Of a DNA stretch of 64,000 bases, positions 55,038 through 64,000 are shown one piece after another; within the stretch, counting starts at the first letter, position 1, and each line of letters begins with the position of its first letter. The stretch lies in contig JADLHZ010000140.1 of the NCBI GenBank assembly GCA_020848545.1, positions 1 through 64,000 on the forward strand, read 5' to 3'. Position numbers and translations under genes: made by a program. The notes beneath the pieces are model-generated. The model saw nothing but the letters and a program-made list of their open reading frames with translations, was not told the origin of the DNA and ran no database searches. The DNA comes from Deltaproteobacteria bacterium. Lineage in GTDB: Bacteria > Myxococcota > JADLHZ01.

Positions 55038-55121
55038 GACCTGGGACCTGTCAGAAAATCGACGGCGGCCTTTGCTTCTTCAGAAACCGTCGTGAACGGT
55101 TCGTCATAAGGTCCCTGGTCC
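55037..55121. repeat. Inverted 12-mers flanking the dnaN-recF gap
   Basis: GGACCTGGGACC (55037-55048) and GGTCCCTGGTCC (55110-55121) are inverted copies with 11 of 12 matches, 61 bp apart. The inner sequence contains another hairpin (AACCGT...ACGGTT). The first copy begins on the last base of the dnaN stop codon; the second lies 5 bp before the recF start. It could form a stem spanning the gap, controlling recF translation or transcript processing. Confidence 0.6.
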
Positions 55122-55126
55122 TTGCC

Positions 55127-56221
55127 ATGTTGGTTCGAACGCTCCGCGCCGAGAAATTCCGTAACCTCCAGCGCGTCTCCCTCTCGTTCTCTGCCCGCGT
55201 CAACGTGTTGCTCGGCCCAAACGGCCAGGGCAAGACGAACCTCTTGGAGGCGCTCTACCTCATCGCCGGCTTTCGCTCGTTTCGCGGCGCCAAGACGCGT
55301 GAGCTCATCGCGCAGGACGGCGAGGCGGCGCGGCTCGTGGCCGAGGTGGAAGCGGACGGCGTCGAGCGCGCGGTCGAGCTCACGCTGAGGCCGAAGGGCA
55401 AGGCCTACCTTGTCGACGGAAAGGCGCCGGGCTCGCTCGCCGACTGGGTCGGGCGGCTCGTAATGGTCACCTTCTCGCCGGACGACTTGTTCTTGGTGAA
55501 AGGGGAGCCAGACATCCGTCGGCGTTGGCTCGATCGGGTGATCTTCCTGCTCGACCCGGAGCACCTGCGCTTCGTCATGCAATACACGAAGGCCTTGAAG
55601 ACGCGAAACGCGCTGTTGAAAGACGGCATGTTCGGGCGCGACATGCTGCTGCTCGACGCGTTCGATGCGACGCTCGCCAAGTGCGGTGCGAAGGTGCGCG
55701 CCGCGCGGGCGCGGTGGATCGCCGAGCTCTCGCTGCTCGTCGATCGCGAGCTCTCGGCGCTGACCGGCGGCGTGCATCATGCGAAGCTCGCGGACGACAG
55801 CGAAGTCGGCGCCGCGGATGAGGCCGCGTACCTCGCGACGCTCGTGCAACGCCGAGAAGACGACGTGAAGCGGAGGCTGACGAGCTGGGGCGTGCACCAC
55901 GACGACCTCGAAGTGACGATCTCCGAGCGCGTCGCGCGCCGCTTCGCGAGTCAGGGGGAGCAACGGGCGCTCACCTTGGCGATGAAGCTCGCCGAGACCG
56001 AGCTCGTGCGCGAGCGGCGAAAAGTCGCGCCGGTTTTGCTCTTGGACGACGTCACCGGAGAGCTCGACGCTGTGCGCAATCAGTTCCTTTTTCGCGAGCT
56101 CGAGCGGCACGAAGGTCAAGTTTTCGTGGCCTGCACCGAGCTGCCAGCGCGGCTCGCGGAGGCGGGCTTTTCCGGCACGATCTTTGACGTCGACGCTGGC
56201 GAAATTCGCGAGCGAAAATAA
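55127..56221 (+). CDS. recF: DNA replication and repair protein RecF
   Basis: A 364-aa SMC-like ATPase that loads RecA at gaps. Walker A in GPNGQGKTNLLEALYLI, the signature SQGEQRALTLAMKLAE and Walker B LLLDDVTGELDAVRNQFLF are present. RTLRAEKFRNL is the usual N-terminus. It follows dnaN and precedes gyrB in the classic order. Confidence 0.97.
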   Translation: MLVRTLRAEKFRNLQRVSLSFSARVNVLLGPNGQGKTNLLEALYLIAGFRSFRGAKTRELIAQDGEAARLVAEVEADGVERAVELTLRPKGKAYLVDGKAPGSLADWVGRLVMVTFSPDDLFLVKGEPDIRRRWLDRVIFLLDPEHLRFVMQYTKALKTRNALLKDGMFGRDMLLLDAFDATLAKCGAKVRAARARWIAELSLLVDRELSALTGGVHHAKLADDSEVGAADEAAYLATLVQRREDDVKRRLTSWGVHHDDLEVTISERVARRFASQGEQRALTLAMKLAETELVRERRKVAPVLLLDDVTGELDAVRNQFLFRELERHEGQVFVACTELPARLAEAGFSGTIFDVDAGEIRERK

Positions 56222-56254
56222 GGGTTTACAAATCGTCACGGGCGGCCGCTTCCC

Positions 56255-58802
<2,548 letters not shown>

Positions 58803-58839
58803 CGGCGCCCAGCGCTCGGCCGTGTCATGATCGTCCGCC

Positions 58840-60060
58840 ATGGTGCGAACGATCGGCCCCGCGCTCCTTCTGCTCACAACGGCCTGCGCGAGCTCGATGG
58901 CGCGGGAACAACAAGTCGCGGCCGCGGCGCCGGTGCTCGTGGAGCTGCGCGCGAATAAGCTGACCGAGGCGGCGAAGGCGGCCGAGGACGTGCTGCGGGG
59001 CGATGCGAGCAATCCGCAGGCGCGCATCGTGCGGGCGCTCGCTCGCTACATCGCGGAAGCGCAGCAGCTCTTCGACGACGTGCGCGCGGCGGGCGTGTCG
59101 GTGCTGCTCGCCGGCGGGCGCGTCAACGATCGGTATCTGCGCCAGGCGCTCGAGCGCGCAGAGGCGACCTTCGCAGGGATCGATCGCGACCTCGGGGTGG
59201 CCGCGGCGGCTCCGTGGGTGGAGCTCGCGCTGTGCGTCGCGTGCATCGAAGGCGACTGGAATCGCAACGGCGAGATCGACGAGCGCGACAAGCAGTACTT
59301 GGAGATCGAGCGCGCGGCCGACGGCGCGCCCTTCGACGCGGGCGATCCGCGGCGCCGGCCGACCTTTCGCTTCGACGTTGGCGACGTGCACTGGGCGCGG
59401 GCGATGATCGCGTTTCAACGGGCGATCCTCTCGGCGGTGCTGGCGTACAAGCTCGACGCGATTTCGCCCGGCTTCCTCCCTCGCCTGCGCGGACCCGGCC
59501 GCGCTGAGCCACCGCACTTTTTGGTTCCGCTCCACGACAAGGCGTGGGTCACGCGGACCAAGGAGCGCATCTTGGAGGGGCTCGATCACAGCGACGCGGC
59601 GCGGGCGGCGTATCTGAAGGAGATCGACGACGATCGCGAGTGGGTGCCGAGCCCGCGCCAAAAGGATCACCCGCTGCCGTTGCCGGTCGACGACGCGCTC
59701 TACGCGACGTGGGCCGGCGTGGTGTCCGACCTCAGGAAGCTCGTGCGCGGCGAGGAGGGCATCGCGCTCGAAGACGTGGCGTCGCTCTCGGACGCACGCG
59801 TGCGCTTGAGCGGCTTTCTCGATCTGAGCGCCTGGTTCTCGGCGCCGAAAGATCTCGACCTCGATCTCGCCGAGCTGCGCGCGCGCGTCGAGGCGAAGGA
59901 CGACGGCAGCAAGCTCGCCGCGTGGTTCTTCGGCGGCGCGCTGAAGGCGACGATGAAGAAATCGGCGCTGCCCGAGCGGCTGCGGCGCATGCAGAGCGAG
60001 GTCAAGCGCGGCGAAGAGACCTTCGCCAAGAAACTGCGCTACTTGTTTTGGATCAACTGA
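58840..60060 (+). CDS. Lipoprotein with EF-hand-like loop
   Basis: A 406-aa exported protein. MVRTIGPALLLLTTACASS is a lipoprotein signal (C at ~16). A mostly helical body follows. DWNRNGEIDERDKQYLEIE (~residues 147-165) has the spacing of a calcium-binding DxNxNGxI loop. Helical segments resemble TPR pairs, but no family is recognised. It follows gyrB by 37 bp. Confidence 0.78.
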   Translation: MVRTIGPALLLLTTACASSMAREQQVAAAAPVLVELRANKLTEAAKAAEDVLRGDASNPQARIVRALARYIAEAQQLFDDVRAAGVSVLLAGGRVNDRYLRQALERAEATFAGIDRDLGVAAAAPWVELALCVACIEGDWNRNGEIDERDKQYLEIERAADGAPFDAGDPRRRPTFRFDVGDVHWARAMIAFQRAILSAVLAYKLDAISPGFLPRLRGPGRAEPPHFLVPLHDKAWVTRTKERILEGLDHSDAARAAYLKEIDDDREWVPSPRQKDHPLPLPVDDALYATWAGVVSDLRKLVRGEEGIALEDVASLSDARVRLSGFLDLSAWFSAPKDLDLDLAELRARVEAKDDGSKLAAWFFGGALKATMKKSALPERLRRMQSEVKRGEETFAKKLRYLFWIN

Positions 60061-60063
60061 GAA

Positions 60064-62736
60064 TCAGGGAACCACGCACACCGGCATCAGGAGCAGCGTG
60101 CTCGTCGAGTCGCCTGGGAAGACGTTGCGCTCGACCAGCTGGCAGACCTCGCCGGCTTCGCAGACTTGCGAGCGGCCGCAGAGGTCGGTGCAGGTGTCGT
60201 TGACGCAGACCTCGGAGATGCACTCGGTGTCGTCGATGCACTGCTCGCCGCGCACCAACGAGTGGTCGAAGAGGAAGGTGTCTGCCGGCGGCACTGGCGA
60301 CGCGCACACGCGTGACCACGACGCGCCGGTGAAGCCGTCACGATAGGTCGGGTTGCCGGCTTGGTTGTAGCCGGGCGCCGCGGGCAGATAGGCGCAGACG
60401 ACCGTGTCGTCGTAGTCCGGCGCGCAGTCCGACTGTTCGTTACAGTGCTTGGCGCAGCGGCCGGCGCAGAACTGGAGCGCCGTGTCGGCGCAGCCGTTGA
60501 TGTCTTGGCACAGGCGGTTCGTGACCGACTCCGGCGCGAAGCAGCTGCCGTCCCAGCACTGGTCGTTGCCCGAGCAGTCGGCGTCCGTGTCGCAGGCCTC
60601 TTCGCGATCGGTCGAGCGGTAGCAGCGGCCGAGCACCTCGGCGGCCCCCCCGGTCGCGGCTTTGTAGCCGACGCAGAGGTCCGAGTCGGACGTGGTGCAG
60701 TCATCGTCCGTCCGACACGTGCGGATGGGCGTGCGTTGCACGTGGTGCGCGATGCACGAGCCGGCGCAGAAGTTTTCGCGGCACTGCGCGGCCGAGTTGC
60801 AGAAGTCGCCGGGCTGACGCGCCGTCGTGCCGCGGGCGAAGCAAGTCTTCAGGCCGGAGCCGATGTACTGGTTCTCGATCGACACGAGCACTTCGTTACA
60901 GGTGTACGTGGTGCCGGCGGTGAGGCCCGGCGAGCAGTCGGCGTTCGTGCCGCAGCCGGCGGCGCAGACCGATTGCGAGCCGCCGCCCGTGGTCGTGACG
61001 GTGGTGCGGAAGCCGAATTGGCACTGCGCCGAGACACTTTCGACGGTGCCGGCGGCCTTCGTGTAGACGCCGGTGACGCCGCTGATGCCCGTCGCGCCGA
61101 AGGCGCCTTGCACGTCGACGGCGTGAACGCAGAAGCCGATGCCGTCGACGTTCGATCCGGAGAAGCCGCTGACGCAGCGGAAGCCTTGGTTCGCCTTGAG
61201 CAACGGCAACGGGCCGCGGCCGCCGGCCAGGGTCAACGCCGGGTCCGGCGTGGTCGGGCAGTCGTTGTTCGGCGAGGCCGCCGACGTCGCCGTGCGCGCG
61301 CAGATCGAGGTGCAGATGGGCGACGCGAGGCCAAGGTCCAAGCACTGGCCGCTCTCGCAGTCTTCGTTGCCCTGGCATGGCGCGCCGAGCTTGTGGCTCG
61401 GGGCCACCGGCGCGATGCAGTGCTTGGTCGTGTTGTCGCAGGTCAGCGCCATGTTCGGGCTGCTCGCGCAATCGGCCGGGCCGGCGCAATCTTGGCACTT
61501 CGCTGGCGCGCCCTTGCACGCTTGGCCGGTGTAGACGCCGTTCGCGACGCAGTCGGTGTTGTCGTGGCACGCGACTGGCGTCTCACAGACGTGCGTCGCC
61601 GGATTGCAGGTTTGCGTCGCGCGGCACTGGCTCGTCGTTTGGCAGGTGGCTTGGCACGTGCCGGCGACGCAAGCGTCGGTCGCGCCCGAGCAGTTGGCCG
61701 CCGAGGTGCCGCAGCCGGCCGTCGTGTTCTTCTTGCAGATGTTTCCTTGGTTCGGGTCGACGGTGCAGGTGAAGCCGGCGCCGCAGTCGGTCGGCGAGGT
61801 CGTGCGGCAGGGGCTGCACGTCGGGCCGTTCGCATTGCCGAGGTCGCACCACTGCGTGGCGTCGGCGATCATGAAGGTCGGCACCGGGCAATCGCTGTTC
61901 TTCGCGCAGTTGCCGGGGTTGATCGGTTGGTCGGGGACGCACTCGCCCTTGGTCGGCGAGGCGGCCATATTGTCGCACTTGAAGTCGTCCGGGCACTCGA
62001 ACATGTCGGCGATGGCCGCGGGATCGTCGCAGCCGACGCACGCCGGTGGCATGAGCGCCGCGTCGCAGAAGGGCGCTTGCATCGTCGGGCAGCCGGCCAT
62101 CGTGCAATCTTGCGTGGTGCCGCCTTCGCACTTGTTCGCGCGGCACGACGCCGTCTGCGGGTTCGGGCAATCGCTACGGTTCATGCATTCGACGCACTTG
62201 CCGGTCTTCGGGTTGCAGAGCGCGCGGCCTTCGGCGACGGCGTCAGGGTCTTCGGCGCAGTTATCGTTGGTCGTGCAGCCGGTCTCTTCGTCGGCCTTGA
62301 TGCAGGTGTACGTCTCGTCGACGTCGCAGATGGTGCCTTCTTCGGCGGCGCAGTGCTTGGTGTTCAAGCAGTCGACGCAGGTGTTGTCTTCGCCGTCTTG
62401 GATCAAGCAGTGCTGCTCGCCGCAGTCGTCGTCGCTCTTGCACGGCGGCTTGGCGCCGAAGATGCACTTGGCGCTCGGGACGTCGCAGTAATAGTGCGCG
62501 CTCGGGCAGTCTTTGTCGGTGTGGCAGCCGATGTCTTGGCAGAGCGGGCTCGACGCGTTCGCGTCGTCGGCGCAGTTCACCTGCGTCAAGCAGCGGTTCT
62601 GCGCGCAAAAGCCGCTCGCGCAGTCGGCGTTGGTGTTGCACTTCTGATTTTCTTTGGCCTTCGCGGGCGTGGGCGGGGTGCACGCACCGAAGCAGAGGGC
62701 GGCAGAGACGGCGGCAAGTAGCGCAATTCGCATCAT
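60064..62736 (-). CDS. Large Cys-rich repeat lipoprotein
   Basis: An 890-aa exported protein with about 100 cysteines. Signal MMRIALLAAVSAALCFGACTP ends with a likely lipidated Cys. The body consists of repeats of the form CxxDxDC (CNTNADCASGFC, CKSDDDCGEQHC, CDTDADCSGNDQC, CIDDTECISEVC), a secreted disulfide-rich style common in Myxococcota. Probably a surface or matrix protein. The frame is open to 63126, but only the start at 62736 gives a signal peptide. Confidence 0.85.
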   Translation of the reverse strand: MMRIALLAAVSAALCFGACTPPTPAKAKENQKCNTNADCASGFCAQNRCLTQVNCADDANASSPLCQDIGCHTDKDCPSAHYYCDVPSAKCIFGAKPPCKSDDDCGEQHCLIQDGEDNTCVDCLNTKHCAAEEGTICDVDETYTCIKADEETGCTTNDNCAEDPDAVAEGRALCNPKTGKCVECMNRSDCPNPQTASCRANKCEGGTTQDCTMAGCPTMQAPFCDAALMPPACVGCDDPAAIADMFECPDDFKCDNMAASPTKGECVPDQPINPGNCAKNSDCPVPTFMIADATQWCDLGNANGPTCSPCRTTSPTDCGAGFTCTVDPNQGNICKKNTTAGCGTSAANCSGATDACVAGTCQATCQTTSQCRATQTCNPATHVCETPVACHDNTDCVANGVYTGQACKGAPAKCQDCAGPADCASSPNMALTCDNTTKHCIAPVAPSHKLGAPCQGNEDCESGQCLDLGLASPICTSICARTATSAASPNNDCPTTPDPALTLAGGRGPLPLLKANQGFRCVSGFSGSNVDGIGFCVHAVDVQGAFGATGISGVTGVYTKAAGTVESVSAQCQFGFRTTVTTTGGGSQSVCAAGCGTNADCSPGLTAGTTYTCNEVLVSIENQYIGSGLKTCFARGTTARQPGDFCNSAAQCRENFCAGSCIAHHVQRTPIRTCRTDDDCTTSDSDLCVGYKAATGGAAEVLGRCYRSTDREEACDTDADCSGNDQCWDGSCFAPESVTNRLCQDINGCADTALQFCAGRCAKHCNEQSDCAPDYDDTVVCAYLPAAPGYNQAGNPTYRDGFTGASWSRVCASPVPPADTFLFDHSLVRGEQCIDDTECISEVCVNDTCTDLCGRSQVCEAGEVCQLVERNVFPGDSTSTLLLMPVCVVP

Positions 62737-62929
62737 TGAATTCACCCAGGCGCAGCAAGGTCCAGGGCCGCGCGAGCCGCGACGCGTAGTGTCACCCGTG
62801 TGGGCTGTCAAGATTACGCCGGCGACTTTTCCTCGCAGCCCGCGCGCGTGCGTTGGGATGTAGGCGACGTCTAGATCCGCTTTTTCGTTGCCACCCGAGC
62901 GCGAGTCGGGGCAAACAGCGGAACTTTTT

Positions 62930-64000
62930 ATGACCCCTCGCACTTTGCGCACGCGCGACACGATCGCGCAGGTCGCGACTGCCGTTGGCCCCGGCGGCGT
63001 CGGCATCGTGCGCGTGAGCGGGCCGCGGGCGCACGCTGTCGGTCGGGCGCTCGTGGGGCTCGCCGCGGCGCCGCCGGAGCGAATGATGCTGTTGCGCGCG
63101 GCGCGCGATGCCGAGGGCGAAGTCATCGACCGCGGGCTCTATGTGGAGTTCGTCGGGCCGCGCTCGTTCACGGGCGAAGACGTGGCCGAGCTGCAAGTGC
63201 ACGGCGGCAGCGTCGGCTCGAGCCGCCTGTTGGCGCGCTGTCGTGAGCTCGGGGCGCGGGCGGCGGAGCCGGGCGAGTTCACGTTGCGGGCGTTCGAGAA
63301 CGGCAAGATCGATCTGGCGCGGGCCGAGGCGATTGCGCTCGCGGTCAGCGCAGAGACGGAGGCGGCTCACCGCGCGGCCCAACAGCTGCTCGCCGGGGCG
63401 CTGTCGTCGCGCATCGCCGAGATTCGGGCGCCGCTCGTCGATGCCGCGACCGCGCTCAATGTGGAGATCGAGTTTCCGGACGAGGGCCTCGCGGGGCTGG
63501 ATCGCGGGCAGGTCGTGGCGCGGTTGAGCGATGCGGCCGCGGCGGTGCGGGTGCTCTTGTCGGGTTTTCGCGGCGGGCGGCTGCTCAACGAAGGGGCGAC
63601 CGTCGCCATCGTGGGTCCGCCGAACGCCGGCAAGAGCCGCTTGCTGAACGCGCTCATCGGCTACGAGCGTGCGATCGTGTCGGAGATCGCGGGGACCACG
63701 CGGGACACCGTGGAGGAGCGCGTCGTCCTCGGCGGCGTCGCGGTGCGCTTCGTCGATACGGCCGGCCTGCGCGCGAGCGAGGATCGCATCGAGCAGCAAG
63801 GCATCGCGCGGGCGCGGGCGGCGGCGGCGCGGGCCGACCTCGTGATCGTCGTGCTCAGCGCCGACACCGACTGGAAGGCGTTCGCGGCGGAGGCGCTCGG
63901 CGAGCGGGTCCTTTACGCGTGGAACAAGTGCGACCTCGCTGAGGTGCCGGGCGCGTTCGGAGACGTCTTTGGTGTTGGCGAGGTCTTTGCCGTTTGCGCG
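62930..64000 (+). CDS. mnmE: tRNA modification GTPase MnmE (5' part; runs off the window)
   Basis: The first 357 codons of MnmE; the gene continues past 64000. It starts MTPRTLRTRDTIAQVATAVG and shows the folate-binding domain motif VHGGSVGSSRLL and PGEFTLRAFENGKIDL. The G domain shows GPPNAGKSRLLNAL (P-loop), AGTTRDT, DTAGLRAS and NKCD. With MnmG it modifies wobble uridine of several tRNAs. It lies on the dnaA side of the origin here, separated from rpmH-rnpA-yidC-jag. Confidence 0.95.
   Translation, partial: MTPRTLRTRDTIAQVATAVGPGGVGIVRVSGPRAHAVGRALVGLAAAPPERMMLLRAARDAEGEVIDRGLYVEFVGPRSFTGEDVAELQVHGGSVGSSRLLARCRELGARAAEPGEFTLRAFENGKIDLARAEAIALAVSAETEAAHRAAQQLLAGALSSRIAEIRAPLVDAATALNVEIEFPDEGLAGLDRGQVVARLSDAAAAVRVLLSGFRGGRLLNEGATVAIVGPPNAGKSRLLNALIGYERAIVSEIAGTTRDTVEERVVLGGVAVRFVDTAGLRASEDRIEQQGIARARAAAARADLVIVVLSADTDWKAFAAEALGERVLYAWNKCDLAEVPGAFGDVFGVGEVFAVCA

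Noticed and set aside
60361-62721. 786-codon open frame opposite the Cys-rich lipoprotein
   Set aside because: Consists of monotonous Arg/Ala/Val runs generated by the complement of Cys/Asp codons; no start context or motif.

Overview
This 64 kb window is high-GC bacterial chromosome, almost fully coding, around the replication origin. The gene set points to a myxobacterium-like (Myxococcota / former Deltaproteobacteria) relative: PATAN (DUF4388) receiver proteins, a Roadblock/LC7 protein, a mevalonate-type GHMP kinase, Cys-rich secreted repeat proteins, a DUF1501/DUF1549-like pair, and ExbB/ExbD proton channels. The lineage is inferred from gene content only. No rRNA, tRNA, CRISPR array, prophage or intact insertion sequence was seen.

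Layout, left to right. 0-4.6 kb: the macromolecular-synthesis operon yqeY-dnaG-rpoD (minus). 4.6-8 kb: a PPDK-like protein with no ATP-grasp domain and an unknown protein (minus). 8.1-11.6 kb: rpmE-prfA-prmC-murA (minus). 11.9-15.8 kb: small unknowns, a Nudix hydrolase, a TPR protein, then exbB-exbD-exbD (plus). 15.8-19.9 kb: panB-panC and tsaD-rsmA. 19.9-27.8 kb: a membrane-anchored receiver/PATAN/TPR protein, glutamate dehydrogenase, a DHH phosphoesterase, a cysteine desulfurase overlapped antisense by an RluA pseudouridine synthase, and a diacylglycerol-kinase-like protein. 28.2-32.1 kb: a plus-strand run of kdsD-like, YkgJ, phosphomevalonate-kinase-like, mini-TPR, Roadblock and aroQ genes. 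32.1-37.1 kb: citrate synthase, trxB, a fused TRAP permease and an MBL hydrolase. 37.1-41.7 kb: a four-gene minus-strand operon of secreted and membrane proteins. 41.7-48.2 kb: folK, a phosphoesterase, a patch of decayed genes (43.8-45.6 kb), then membrane proteins.

48.2-58.8 kb is the origin: jag-yidC-yidD-rnpA-rpmH on the minus strand diverge from dnaA-dnaN-recF-gyrB on the plus strand. Candidate origin sequence lies in the rpmH-dnaA gap (a perfect DnaA box) and in the dnaA-dnaN gap (DnaA-box-like sites plus an AT-rich tract). The window closes with two secreted proteins and the 5' part of mnmE.

The most unusual items are: a HepT/MntA toxin-antitoxin pair damaged in both genes (a 2-bp frameshift in hepT and an apparent in-frame deletion in mntA) beside a GH13 amylase stub and two back-to-back truncated coding fragments; a shared 14-bp operator-like dyad upstream of two unrelated tiny genes; dispersed GGTCCC/GGGACC palindromes, including an inverted pair bracketing the dnaN-recF gap; and the PPDK-like protein without a nucleotide domain.
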